From CALBPI01 sp963922335 (GTDB lineage Bacteria; Pseudomonadota; Gammaproteobacteria; Steroidobacterales; Woeseiaceae): a stretch of DNA of 64,000 nucleotides. The position numbers and the translations under genes are program-made. The notes beneath the pieces are model-generated. The model did no database searches. It worked only from the letters and a program-made list of their open reading frames with translations, and had not been told where the DNA came from. The stretch lies in NCBI GenBank assembly GCA_963922335.1, contig CAWUIB010000001.1, positions 62,001 through 126,000 on the forward strand. Direction: 5' to 3'. Below, one piece after another: positions 33,114 to 42,167 of this stretch; position 1 is the stretch's first letter, and the number at the start of each line of letters is the position of its first letter.

Positions 33114-33941
33114 TTACCCGCCGAACAGTCCGGTCAGACGCTGCATAAAGCTGCGCTTGGCAGGGAACGGCTCTTTGATCCGCGCCAACATCACCGAGAT
33201 ATTGTCACGGCCGCCATGCTCATTTGCGAGGGTAACCAATTGCTTAGCTGCTACTTCAAGGTTATCACTAAACGTACTGATCGTTAAGTGAATATCCTCG
33301 TCCTCGACCATGTCAGGTAGGCCGTCAGAGCACAGCAAATAGATGTCACCGACCTCAACAGCCGCCTCCTGAATCTCAACCTCGACCTGAGGTTCTACCC
33401 CAAGCGCGCGGGTGACGTAGTTCCTGTTGGTAGAGCGTTGAGCCTCTTCCTCGGAATAAAACCCGCGGTCAACCAACTCCTGGAGCAGTGAGTGGTCGAG
33501 CGTGACTTGTCTCAGCTCGCCGCCGCGCAAACGATAGAGTCGCGAGTCACCCACATGCGCCACCGACACTCGGTCATCGTAGAACAGGGCAGCGACGATG
33601 GTTGTGCCCATACCCTCGCACTGAGGCTGGCTTTGCGCGGTCTGATGGATGATTTTATTGGCTCGACGTACACCGTCTCGCAGTGCGATGGACTGACGCA
33701 TGAACCCGGTCGTGGACTCGATATCCCCGCGCTTCTCTCGCATCACAGCATCAGACAGCAGGCCGTGGACGGTCTTCACCGCGATGCCACTGGCAACTTC
33801 GCCGGCATTGTAGCCGCCCATGCCATCTGCCAGCACCAGCAACCCGGCGTCCACGTTGGTCGCGATGGCGTCCTCGTTGTGTTCCCGAACCCTGCCTGTG
33901 TCGGTCACTGCGGAGAACTGGATTTTTCCCTTCAAGCTCAT
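33114..33941 (-). CDS. PP2C-family Ser/Thr protein phosphatase
   Basis: A 275-residue cytosolic phosphatase expected to reverse the phosphorylation made by the adjacent kinase. All main PP2C metal-binding motifs are visible: SAVTDTGRVREHNEDA (residues 10-25), LADGMGGYNAGEVAS (37-51), GMGTTIVAALF (110-120), HVGDSRLYRLR (129-139), LCSDGLPDMVED (203-214) and GGRDNISVML (243-252). I start at the ATG at 33941, since similarity begins with MSLKGKIQFSAVT; the frame is open upstream into the kinase end. It lies 13 bp after the kinase stop. Confidence 0.93.
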   Translation of the reverse strand: MSLKGKIQFSAVTDTGRVREHNEDAIATNVDAGLLVLADGMGGYNAGEVASGIAVKTVHGLLSDAVMREKRGDIESTTGFMRQSIALRDGVRRANKIIHQTAQSQPQCEGMGTTIVAALFYDDRVSVAHVGDSRLYRLRGGELRQVTLDHSLLQELVDRGFYSEEEAQRSTNRNYVTRALGVEPQVEVEIQEAAVEVGDIYLLCSDGLPDMVEDEDIHLTISTFSDNLEVAAKQLVTLANEHGGRDNISVMLARIKEPFPAKRSFMQRLTGLFGG

Positions 33942-33954
33942 CGCGGTGCTTCTA

Positions 33955-36072
33955 CTACTGGTTCGCTGCCAGTCCGAACATGCCGGACACGCATTCGCGC
34001 ATCGCAAATGCCATATCGTGGCCCGATGCAAAACGATTTTCAGGCTGCTTTGCCAGCGCCTTCTCCATGAAACTGTCGATCACGGGCGGCATTCCCGGTC
34101 TCAGTGACGAGACAGATTGCGGTGTCTTGTTATTGATCGCTGTCATGAGCTCCGCAACGCTTTTCCCGCGAAACGGAACCTCCCCAGTCAAAAGTTCGTA
34201 TAGGGTAACACCAAGCGAAAACAAGTCGGAACTGCCATCGACTTGCGCACCGCTCGACTGCTCTGGTGACATATAAGTCGGTGTGCCCAGGATCAGGCCG
34301 GTCTGGGTGCGTTCGGCGTCGATAAGCCTCGCGACGCCAAAATCAGTGACCTTGATGCCGTCGGTGCTGGCGTCATAGATGAGGTTTGCAGGCTTGATAT
34401 CCCGATGCACGACATGTTCTGAATGCGCGTAGTCCAATGCTTCGGCGACCTGAATCATCGAGCGCATCAGAGTCACGGGGTCGAGCAGCGTGTCTGCAGC
34501 GGTATAGCGCACCATCTGCACACCGGGCGCGTACTCCATCGCGATAAAACCGAGCCCGTTCTCTTCGCCGGAGTCATATACCGCGGTAATGCTTGGATGT
34601 GTCAGTCGCCCGGCGGATTCGGCCTCCTGGAAAAAGCGCGCACGAGCTTCGACTCGGGTCGCTTCATCGGCGATCTCGTCGAAAGAGACGATCTTCAATG
34701 CGATCAGTCGATTGATCCGCGGATCACGACCGAGGAAGACGCCGCCCATTGCGCCACTGCCGAGCGGGCGCAGAACCTCATACCGGCCGAGTGTCTCGGG
34801 GATGTTGTCAGGCGTCGTCGGTGGTCGGCGCATCGTCGTCGTAGCACCTCCCGCGTTAGGCTGTGCGACAGAGCCTTTACCGTCCTTGCGGCCGGCCATG
34901 TGCGCGAAGACGGCCCGGGCTTGCTCCGGCTGAGATCGCTTTTCGAAAGCGATGGCGAGCTTGTAGAGCGTCGGCATCAGGCTGGGGTGTGTTGGGCAGC
35001 TCTTGAACACGCGGAATGCCGCATCCAGTTTGCCATGGCGCAGATACCTGAGGCCGCTCCGGAAACTTTCGCGCCGATTCGATTTGCGGTCTGGAGTGAG
35101 CCAGAAGCAGATCGAGAAACCAGACAGGAGGCTGACGATCACGACCAACACGTCGACCTGCAGCTGGGCCTGCGTTGCGAGTGTCCACTGAGCAACCAAT
35201 AGGATCGCCGTCGTGAGACCCGCGTAAATCAGGATGATGCGGCGCGATTCGCGCCACAATAGAGACACGAGCAGGAACATGCCGATGGTGATTGCGAGCC
35301 AGTTAGCGGTGGTCGCCCAGCCAGGTTGACGCAGGATTTCACCGCTTGCGAGTCCTGCGTGGTAGCGGCCGAAAGCTGCCAGCCGATCGAGGTTCTCACC
35401 GCCGATGAAGACGTGCCGGGAAGCTGTCTTGCGAGCCAGAGGCATCTCGCGGTCACCCAGTGCGGCGGCGGCATTCTGGATCGGTGCGTCCAGTCCGCGC
35501 ATTGCGATGACATTGAGGTCCGGTGAGAGACTGCCTATGCCATTGCGTTCGCGCCAACGCGAGTCGGGCAGCAGCGGCATCAGGGCAGCGCTCGCGCGCA
35601 TTGTGTTACCGCTCAGGTTCCATGCCTGCAGCCCTGCGTGGACTTCGCTCGTCTGCGACGGTAGCTGGCCATGCGCAATGCCACGGGCAGCCGCTTTGAA
35701 GACCGCCGCGGACTCCCGTCCGTTCGGATCCTGTGAGTCTGTGATGTAGGTTGCGCCGTTGAAGCGGACCGCTTCAGCGAGCGCGTCGCTCGCGTCAGGC
35801 AGCGGGTCGACGATCGTGACACTGGCAGCATCGTCCATTTGCGCTAGAAGCGCACGAATTGTGGCGTTGTCCGTAGGCCCGGCATCGATCAAAATCGGTT
35901 GTTGTGATCCAGATACAATCGCGCTGGGCGAGAATACCTGGCGCAGCATCAAGTCGCCTTTTTGCAGCAACGAGAGCATTGGGCCATAAGCGAGCGTCGC
36001 CGGCAGCAGCACAAAAACGCTGACCGCGACCTGAATCTGGCGTCCCAGTGGAATGTTGAGCACTGACTTCAT
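33955..36072 (-). CDS. Membrane receptor-like Ser/Thr protein kinase with CHASE2-like sensor
   Basis: A 705-residue predicted sensor kinase. TM1 (about 14-34) precedes a ~220-residue extracytoplasmic domain that resembles a divergent CHASE2 sensor. Three TM helices follow (about 257-273, 279-297, 305-325), then a TPR-like stretch (about 335-395) and a threonine-rich linker with TTTMRRPPTTP (411-421). The C-terminal Hanks kinase domain (430-690) has G-loop LGSGAMGGVF (437-446), K460, HRDIKPANL (556-564), DFG (577-579) and SPE (602-604), so it should be active. It is first in the kinase-PP2C-FHA operon and divergent from radA. The ligand is unknown. Confidence 0.92.
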   Translation of the reverse strand: MKSVLNIPLGRQIQVAVSVFVLLPATLAYGPMLSLLQKGDLMLRQVFSPSAIVSGSQQPILIDAGPTDNATIRALLAQMDDAASVTIVDPLPDASDALAEAVRFNGATYITDSQDPNGRESAAVFKAAARGIAHGQLPSQTSEVHAGLQAWNLSGNTMRASAALMPLLPDSRWRERNGIGSLSPDLNVIAMRGLDAPIQNAAAALGDREMPLARKTASRHVFIGGENLDRLAAFGRYHAGLASGEILRQPGWATTANWLAITIGMFLLVSLLWRESRRIILIYAGLTTAILLVAQWTLATQAQLQVDVLVVIVSLLSGFSICFWLTPDRKSNRRESFRSGLRYLRHGKLDAAFRVFKSCPTHPSLMPTLYKLAIAFEKRSQPEQARAVFAHMAGRKDGKGSVAQPNAGGATTTMRRPPTTPDNIPETLGRYEVLRPLGSGAMGGVFLGRDPRINRLIALKIVSFDEIADEATRVEARARFFQEAESAGRLTHPSITAVYDSGEENGLGFIAMEYAPGVQMVRYTAADTLLDPVTLMRSMIQVAEALDYAHSEHVVHRDIKPANLIYDASTDGIKVTDFGVARLIDAERTQTGLILGTPTYMSPEQSSGAQVDGSSDLFSLGVTLYELLTGEVPFRGKSVAELMTAINNKTPQSVSSLRPGMPPVIDSFMEKALAKQPENRFASGHDMAFAMRECVSGMFGLAANQ

Positions 36073-36174
36073 AAACGCCCGAGAGCTTAGTTCGCAAGTC
36101 TTTGAGTTACTGCGAAACAGGTACCACTTTGGCGTATTCTGGTAAATCGGGGAATTTGTGGAAACAGCGTGGTA

Positions 36175-37539
36175 ATGGCCAAGAAGTCACCAAAATATCA
36201 GTGCACCGCCTGCGGAGCGATCGCGCCAAAATGGCAAGGGCAATGCAGCGATTGCGGGGCGTGGAACACGTTGGAGGCGATCTCGAGTGTTACGGCGGTG
36301 GGCGCCGCGAGAAGTGGATACGCCGGAACTCAGGCGGTTTCGCGATTGTCGTCGCTGGCCGAGGCGCCCGAAGACGTGAGCACGCGATACCCAACAGGGT
36401 TTTCCGAATTCGACCGGGTGCTCGGCGGCGGTCTGGCTCCGGGAGCGGTGACTTTGCTGGGGGGCGACCCCGGAGTCGGAAAATCCACGCTGCTGTTACA
36501 GGTCACGGCGCGACTCGCTGATGTTTTGACTGTGCTTTACGTGACGGGCGAAGAGAGCGTCAACCAGGTAGCCGCCAGAGCGAGAAGGCTCAACGTCGCC
36601 GATAGCAAGGTGACGTTGCTCGCCGAGACTGAAATCGAGACGATCATCGCAACCGCGGCTGCCGAGCGTGCACAGGTGCTGGTGGTGGATTCAATGCAGA
36701 CGTTGGTGTCATCGGCACAGACCGGCGCAGCGGGCGCCGTCTCACAATTGCGTGATTGCGTGGGTGCGCTCACCCGCTTCGCCAAGTCAGCAGGGGTGTC
36801 GGTGTTTGTCGTGGGCCACGTCACAAAAGAGGGCGTCATCGCAGGCCCGCGTGTCGTCGAGCACATGGTCGACACCGTGTTGTACTTCGAAAGTGATCCC
36901 AGCAGTCGCTACAGTCTGGTGCGCGCCGTCAAGAACCGATTTGGGGCGGCCAGTGAGATGGGCATGTTTGCGATGCAGTCGGATGGTTTTCGTGAGGTAT
37001 CCAACCCGTCGGCGATTTTCCTGTCGCGCGATCAGGTCGATGCGCCCGGCAGCCTGGTGACGGTGACCTGGGAGGGAAGTCGACCTCTGCTGGTGGAGGT
37101 CCAGGCTTTGGTCGCGGATGCGCATGGCGGACACCCGCGACGGCTCGCTCAAGGCATCGACCAGAATCGCCTGGCGCTTCTGCTGGCGGTCCTGCAGCGT
37201 CATGGTGGCGTTTCACTCGCCGGCGAGGATGTGTTCGTCAACGTGGTGGGCGGCATCCGGATCCACGAAACCGCAGGCGATTTACCGGCGCTGCTCGCAG
37301 CCCTGTCGAGTTTTCGGGATCGTGCGTTACCGCAGGGTACGCTCGCTTTTGGCGAGGTCGGTCTTGCAGGAGAAGTTCGTCCGATCAAGTTCGGCGAGGA
37401 GCGTTTGCGCGAGGCTTCGAAACAGGGCTTCACGCGAGCGATTGTGCCGCGGGCGAACCGCCCCAGAGGGGCGATCAAAGGCATCGAGGTTATCGGCGTT
37501 CGTTCGGTCAGCGAGGCTATCGAACGCGCTTTCGATTAG
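36175..37539 (+). CDS. radA: DNA repair protein RadA
   Basis: RecA-like helicase that extends recombination intermediates. The 454-residue protein starts with a four-cysteine zinc finger (CTACGAIAPKWQGQCSDCGAW). A RecA-type core follows with Walker A GGDPGVGKSTLLLQV, VTGEESVNQVAARARRL and the family signature VKNRFGAASEMGMF. A Lon-protease-like C-terminus (LAGEDVFVNVVGGIRI) completes it. I use the ATG at 36175; a GTG two codons earlier is an alternative. It is divergent from the kinase operon (about 100 bp) and converges on the CorC-like gene with 15 bp between stops. Confidence 0.96.
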   Translation: MAKKSPKYQCTACGAIAPKWQGQCSDCGAWNTLEAISSVTAVGAARSGYAGTQAVSRLSSLAEAPEDVSTRYPTGFSEFDRVLGGGLAPGAVTLLGGDPGVGKSTLLLQVTARLADVLTVLYVTGEESVNQVAARARRLNVADSKVTLLAETEIETIIATAAAERAQVLVVDSMQTLVSSAQTGAAGAVSQLRDCVGALTRFAKSAGVSVFVVGHVTKEGVIAGPRVVEHMVDTVLYFESDPSSRYSLVRAVKNRFGAASEMGMFAMQSDGFREVSNPSAIFLSRDQVDAPGSLVTVTWEGSRPLLVEVQALVADAHGGHPRRLAQGIDQNRLALLLAVLQRHGGVSLAGEDVFVNVVGGIRIHETAGDLPALLAALSSFRDRALPQGTLAFGEVGLAGEVRPIKFGEERLREASKQGFTRAIVPRANRPRGAIKGIEVIGVRSVSEAIERAFD

Positions 37540-37554
37540 CGCCAAAGACTGAAG

Positions 37555-38817
37555 CTACTCTTCCGTGGCCTCGCAAAGGCGCACTTCCAACACCTTGTTA
37601 TCGGAGCAGGCAAGCACTTCGATGCGATAGTCGCCAATAGAAAGCATAGCGCCGGCCTCGGGAATACGTTCCAGGGTTTCCTGCACTAGCCCATTGATGG
37701 TCTTCGCACCATCGGTAGGCAGCTCCCAACCCACCTGGCGATTGAGTTCACGAATGTTTGTGGTGCCTTGAACCAGCAATGCACCGTCCTCGGACTCTCG
37801 CACCTGATCGGTCGCAGCGCCTGGGTCGGTGGTGAACTCGCCGACAATTTCCTCGAGGATATCCTCGAGGGTGACCATCCCCTGAATGTCGCCATACTCG
37901 TCCACAACGAGCGCGAGTCTCGCCTTGCGTTTTTGGAACTGCACGAGCTGGATGCTGAGCGGGGTTCCCTCCGGCACGAAGTACGGCTCTCGGGCGACGC
38001 TGCGAAGGAACTCCTTCGTGACCGGTTCCCGTCGCGCCTGTCTGACCAGGCTGCGCATGTGCAGGACGCCAACGATTTGATCGATATTGTCCTCGTATAC
38101 GGGCAGTCGGGTATGGGCGCTCGACTCAATAGTCTTCAGAATATCGTCGAGGTCATCATCCAGGTCGATGCCGACGATATCGTTGTGCGGCACCATCACA
38201 TCATCGACGGTCACTTTTTCCAGATCGAGAATGCCCGTCAGCATCGTGCGGTATTTGCGAGAGATCAACGCCCCTGCTTCATTGACCACCGTGCGCAATT
38301 CCTCATGGCTGAGCGCATTGCCATCGACTTCACGCGGACTCACGCCAAACAAACGCAGCACGGTATTCGCCATGAGGTTGACCAGCATGACCACTGGCCA
38401 GGTGACCTTCAGCACCGGGTAGTAGAAATAGACTGCTGGCATGGCGACCCTTTCGGGATTTAACGCGGCGAGTGTCTTGGGTGCTACTTCGGCAAAAATC
38501 AAAACGACAAGCGTCAAGAGACTGTTGGCAATGGCGAATGCCGCGCTGCCGCCGAGGCGTTGCGAGATGATACCGACGAGAGAGGCGGCGAGAATGTTGA
38601 CGACATTGTTGCCGAGCAGAATCAGACCGATCAGGCGTTCGGGCTTTTGCAGCAGGGACTCGGCCATCCGTGCTGCGCGACTGCCTGATCGTGCACGGTG
38701 TCGCAACCGATAACGATTGAGGCTCATCAGCGCGGTTTCTGAGCTCGAGAAAAAAGCGGAACAGACGAGAAGTCCAGCAATAATGCCGAACAGGACACTG
38801 ACGGGGATGTCGTCCAA
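37555..38817 (-). CDS. HlyC/CorC (CNNM-type) membrane protein with CBS domains
   Basis: A 420-residue membrane protein. The N-terminal DUF21/CNNM domain (about 1-175) has hydrophobic helices and SSSETALMSLNRYRLRH. A pair of CBS domains (about 200-320) includes DVMVPHNDIVGID and LVVDEYGDIQGMVTLEDILEEIVGE, and a CorC_HlyC domain ends the protein (about 335-420). The family is linked to magnesium or cobalt transport and ion homeostasis; older 'hemolysin' names are misleading. The start is TTG and no strong upstream ATG is present. The next gene on this strand, ypjD-like, lies upstream at 38892. Confidence 0.9.
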   Translation of the reverse strand: MDDIPVSVLFGIIAGLLVCSAFFSSSETALMSLNRYRLRHRARSGSRAARMAESLLQKPERLIGLILLGNNVVNILAASLVGIISQRLGGSAAFAIANSLLTLVVLIFAEVAPKTLAALNPERVAMPAVYFYYPVLKVTWPVVMLVNLMANTVLRLFGVSPREVDGNALSHEELRTVVNEAGALISRKYRTMLTGILDLEKVTVDDVMVPHNDIVGIDLDDDLDDILKTIESSAHTRLPVYEDNIDQIVGVLHMRSLVRQARREPVTKEFLRSVAREPYFVPEGTPLSIQLVQFQKRKARLALVVDEYGDIQGMVTLEDILEEIVGEFTTDPGAATDQVRESEDGALLVQGTTNIRELNRQVGWELPTDGAKTINGLVQETLERIPEAGAMLSIGDYRIEVLACSDNKVLEVRLCEATEE

Positions 38818-38891
38818 AGACGCGAAACCTCCTGAACCGAAGGTTCAATAACAGCAGTCTGCGACCGCCGTTGTCAATCAGTGCTTTGAGA

Positions 38892-39689
38892 TCAACCCCA
38901 GCTGCGTTGGAGAATCACTTCCAGAACCAGCTTGCTACCAAAATAGGCCAGCACGAGAACAGCGAAACCTGTGAGGTACAAATGCAGCATGCGTCGACCT
39001 CGCCAACCTGCTGCCTGCCGACCAATAACAAGCATGCCGAAGATGACGAGGGCGCCCAGCGACAACACGCTTTTGTGAGCCAAGTGCTGTGCAAACAGGT
39101 TGTCAACAAACACAAACCCGCTGGTGACCGCCATCAGCAGGAAAATAAATCCGGACGTCGTGAGCGACGCGAGCAGTTGTTCGGTGGCTAACAAGGGCGG
39201 GAGCACCGAGGACAGCTTGCTGACTCGCGCGGCCCTCAACTGTGCATCCTGGATCAATGAAGCGGCCGCCAGAAGCGCCCCAGCCGCCAGAAAACTGTAT
39301 GCAGTTAAGGAGAGAATCGCGTGGAGTTTCAGCTGCCAGGTTAACGGGGAAGCGCCCGCGGCGGGGACGATCAAGGTGAGGGCAACCAACCCGGCGCTCA
39401 ACCCGAGCACTATGCCGGCGAGCACAGCGAAGCCGCTCTGCATGCCGGCGAACAGCCCGATGGCTGCAAATAACCAGGCGATAACGCTCAATACGTCGGG
39501 CAACCCGAGGCCGGTGCCTGGGCTCAGCAGTACGCCTGAGAGGAAGGCTGCGCCGTGCACGCCGATGGTGAGGACCAGCAGTCCCGCGAGCCAACCCGGA
39601 AGCGTCTTGGTCGCCTCTCCCCCTTGAGCTTGCCGAATCAGCGCAATCCCGATGGCTGCGTAGGCGGCAAAAATTGTGAACGCAAGCAC
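38892..39689 (-). CDS. ypjD: CcsA/YpjD-like inner-membrane protein
   Basis: A 265-residue protein with about eight transmembrane helices, resembling the cytochrome c assembly (CcsA/CcmC) superfamily. KLHAILSLTAYSFLAAGALLA and TSGFIFLLMAVTSGFVFVDN are the family-like blocks, and a conserved-type histidine lies in KLHAIL. YpjD-type proteins are regularly found divergent to ffh in gammaproteobacteria, as here with one gene in between. Their exact role is unproven. The start is GTG. Confidence 0.85.
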   Translation of the reverse strand: MLAFTIFAAYAAIGIALIRQAQGGEATKTLPGWLAGLLVLTIGVHGAAFLSGVLLSPGTGLGLPDVLSVIAWLFAAIGLFAGMQSGFAVLAGIVLGLSAGLVALTLIVPAAGASPLTWQLKLHAILSLTAYSFLAAGALLAAASLIQDAQLRAARVSKLSSVLPPLLATEQLLASLTTSGFIFLLMAVTSGFVFVDNLFAQHLAHKSVLSLGALVIFGMLVIGRQAAGWRGRRMLHLYLTGFAVLVLAYFGSKLVLEVILQRSWG

Positions 39690-39840
39690 AGAATCTCCAG
39701 CTGCTCTAGCCTAATTTTGCGGTCTATACGGAGATGATCGCACAGGGAATGCCTGCGGTTAAGTCATAGCAGGGTGCAACACTCCGATGGAGCCGGTGGA
39801 CCGGTTTATTGGCGCATGAGGCGCCACAGGCGGTAGCGAT

Positions 39841-40608
39841 ATGCAGATTAAAGTGCTGGGATGCAGTGGCGGTATAGGGCAGGGAGCACGTACCTCCGCA
39901 TTATTGGTCGACGAAGATGTTCTGCTCGATGCAGGCACTGGAGTTGGCGATCTCTCCCTCCCCGAACTTCGAAAGATACGTCATGTGTTGCTGACGCACG
40001 CGCATCTGGATCACATCGCGGGTCTCCCGTTTCTCATCGATAGCGTGTTCGACGCGCGCCTAGGCGACCCGCTGACGGTGTATGGCCGTCGCGAAACGCT
40101 TGCGACGCTGCAAAAGCACATCTTCAATTGGGAAATCTGGCCTGACTTTGCTCAGCTTCCTGACCTGTCTAATCCCGTTATCAAGTACCAGACGCTTCAA
40201 CCTGGGGAAGTCGTTGATATCAATCGACGCTTGTTCCACGCGGTCGATGTTCGTCACAGCGTCCCAGCGCAGGGTTACTGTGTCAGCGGTCCCGACGGCG
40301 TATTCGCCATCAGTGGCGACACGACCACAAACGCAACCCTTTGGCCGTTGCTGAATTCGTTCGCAGACTTGAAGGTGCTAGTGGTCGAGGTCTCCTTCCC
40401 CGACGAGCAGCTCGCGTTAGCCGAGGCGGCCGGTCACTACACTCCTCGAACGTTGGCGGCCGATTTAACGAAGCTCACCCACACCCCGGAAATCTGGCTA
40501 ACTGCGATGAAGCCCGGCGATGAATCCACGATCCTGCGTCAGGTTCAGGACGCAGTGCCCTCGCGTCCGGTTCAGATGCTCTCAACCGGTAACACGCTCA
40601 TCATCTGA
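39841..40608 (+). CDS. Cyclic-nucleotide phosphodiesterase-like metallo-beta-lactamase-fold hydrolase
   Basis: A 255-residue protein of the class II cAMP phosphodiesterase type. The metal-binding motif is LLTHAHLDHIAG (H53, H55, D57, H58), preceded by DVLLDAGTGVG and followed by SVPAQGYCVSGPDG, ISGDTTT and VVEVSFP. Later His residues (AGHYTPRTL) complete the site. No signal peptide is seen, so it is probably cytosolic. Related families hydrolyse other phosphodiesters, so 3',5'-cAMP as substrate is inference. It lies between the divergent ypjD-like gene (151-bp gap, with a TGGCGC/GCGCCA hairpin just before its start) and ffh. Confidence 0.75.
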   Translation: MQIKVLGCSGGIGQGARTSALLVDEDVLLDAGTGVGDLSLPELRKIRHVLLTHAHLDHIAGLPFLIDSVFDARLGDPLTVYGRRETLATLQKHIFNWEIWPDFAQLPDLSNPVIKYQTLQPGEVVDINRRLFHAVDVRHSVPAQGYCVSGPDGVFAISGDTTTNATLWPLLNSFADLKVLVVEVSFPDEQLALAEAAGHYTPRTLAADLTKLTHTPEIWLTAMKPGDESTILRQVQDAVPSRPVQMLSTGNTLII

Positions 40609-40655
40609 TCCGCGCTGCGGTAAACTCTGGCTCGGATTTCTGATCGGGTCTGCGC

Positions 40656-42023
40656 ATGTTTGACAATCTTTCCGAGCGCCTCCGGCGTGCCACCCAGCAG
40701 CTGACCGGCAAAGGCCGGATCACCGAAGACAACGTCAAGGACACCTTGCGCCAGGTGCGCATGGCGCTGCTCGAGGCGGACGTTGCCCTGCCGGTCGTGA
40801 AGGGGTTCATCGATCGTGTGCGCACCCAGGCTCTGGGTGAGACTGTAATGACAAGCCTGACTCCGGGTCAGGCGTTCATCAAGATCATTCACACTGAACT
40901 CACCTCCGTTCTGGGTGGTGAGGGTGCTGTGCCGCTGGACCTGAAAGTTCAGCCGCCAGCCATCATTCTGCTGGCCGGGCTGCAAGGTGCCGGCAAGACC
41001 ACCACCGCAGCAAAGCTGGCGCGGCGCCTCATCGAGCGCGAGAAGAAAAAAGTCATGGTCGTCAGTGTGGATGTTCACCGTCCGGCCGCGATCTTGCAGT
41101 TGCAGACCGTTGCGCAGGAAGTCGGGGCGCTGTTCCATGAATCAAGCGCCGACGAAGCACCGGTCGCTATCGCGGCGCGGGCTGTCGACGATGCGAAGCG
41201 CCAATACGCTGATGTACTGATCGTCGACACCGCAGGGCGCCTGCACGTCGACGGGGAGATGATGGCGGAGGTCGCTGCGGTGCACGCGAAGGTCTCGCCG
41301 CACGAAACGTTGTTTGTCGTCGACAGCATGGCGGGTCAGGATGCGGTGCAATCGGCGAAGGCATTCGATGATGCGCTGGCGTTGACCGGCGTGGTTCTCA
41401 CCAAGACCGACGGCGACGCACGAGGTGGTGTTGCGCTTTCGGTCCGCGAAACCATCGGTAAGCCGATCCGGTTTATCGGCACCGGCGAGAAGACCGATGG
41501 CCTTGAGATGTTCCACCCGGAACGCATGGCATCGCGCATCCTCGGCATGGGCGATGTGCTGACGCTGGTTGAGGAAGTCGAGCAAAAAGTTGATCAGCAA
41601 AAGGCCGAAAGACTCGCGAAGAAGCTCAAAAAGGGGCGGGGATTCGATCTGGGTGACCTGAAAGACCAACTCGAACAAATGCAGAATATGGGCGGATTGG
41701 GCGCTCTGATGGAGAAGATGCCGCTGCCGGGCAATCTGAACGCGGGCGCGCTTAAGAATCAGATGAATGACAAGCAGATCGCGCGCCAGATCGCCCTGAT
41801 CAACTCCATGACGCTCGACGAACGCCGTTTTCCCAAGAAAATCAATGGGTCACGGAAGAAACGCATCGCTCGTGGGGCCGGACAACAGATCCAGGACGTC
41901 AACCGCCTGCTGAAACAGCACCTGCAAATGGAGAAAATGATGAAGAAAGTCTCCAAGGGCGGCATGAAAAACCTCATGCGGGGCCTCGGTGGGGGTGGCG
42001 GTATGCCCCCATTCGGGCGTTGA
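40656..42023 (+). CDS. ffh: Signal recognition particle protein Ffh
   Basis: GTPase subunit of the signal recognition particle, which targets membrane proteins to the SecYEG translocon. The 455-residue protein has the N domain (MFDNLSERLRRATQQLTGKG), the G domain with LAGLQGAGKTTTAAKLA, VDVHRPAAILQLQ, VDTAGRLHVD, TKTDGDARGG and GTGEKTDGLEMF. The Met-rich M domain (QMQNMGGLGALMEKMP through LMRGLGGGGGM) ends it. It is followed by the rpsP block after a 144-bp leader region. The 4.5S RNA gene was not found in this window. Confidence 0.97.
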   Translation: MFDNLSERLRRATQQLTGKGRITEDNVKDTLRQVRMALLEADVALPVVKGFIDRVRTQALGETVMTSLTPGQAFIKIIHTELTSVLGGEGAVPLDLKVQPPAIILLAGLQGAGKTTTAAKLARRLIEREKKKVMVVSVDVHRPAAILQLQTVAQEVGALFHESSADEAPVAIAARAVDDAKRQYADVLIVDTAGRLHVDGEMMAEVAAVHAKVSPHETLFVVDSMAGQDAVQSAKAFDDALALTGVVLTKTDGDARGGVALSVRETIGKPIRFIGTGEKTDGLEMFHPERMASRILGMGDVLTLVEEVEQKVDQQKAERLAKKLKKGRGFDLGDLKDQLEQMQNMGGLGALMEKMPLPGNLNAGALKNQMNDKQIARQIALINSMTLDERRFPKKINGSRKKRIARGAGQQIQDVNRLLKQHLQMEKMMKKVSKGGMKNLMRGLGGGGGMPPFGR

Positions 42024-42044
42024 TGGTTTTTTCGACACTACGTA

Positions 42045-42073
42045 TTCCCTAGCGGGCCTCGCCCCGTTACAAT
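42045..42073 (+). promoter_or_regulatory. Possible promoter for the rpsP operon
   Basis: TTCCCT (42045-42050) and TACAAT (42068-42073) with a 17-bp spacer. The -10 matches 5 of 6 consensus bases, the -35 only 3. A leader of roughly 90 bases before rpsP would result; GAGGTCC and GGGCCTC in it can pair over 7 bp with one wobble. The poor -35 keeps confidence low. Confidence 0.35.
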
Positions 42074-42167
42074 GGCGGGCTGTTCCGAGGTGAATTTGAG
42101 GTCCGGGCGTGCGACGCTGTTTGGATCTGGGCCTCGTTTCACAAGATCACTATTTGGATTTGTACTT

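Noticed and set aside
34423..35202. A 259-codon plus-strand open frame opposite the kinase gene
   Set aside because: It is antisense to the kinase domain and transmembrane region, with no coherent domain.
37555..38817. Hemolysin
   Set aside because: The DUF21-CBS-CorC_HlyC layout is that of ion-homeostasis membrane proteins; the hemolysin name in this family is historical.
42026..42032. T-run after ffh as an intrinsic terminator
   Set aside because: Only a 5-bp G/C stem inside the ffh C-terminus precedes it, at the wrong distance.
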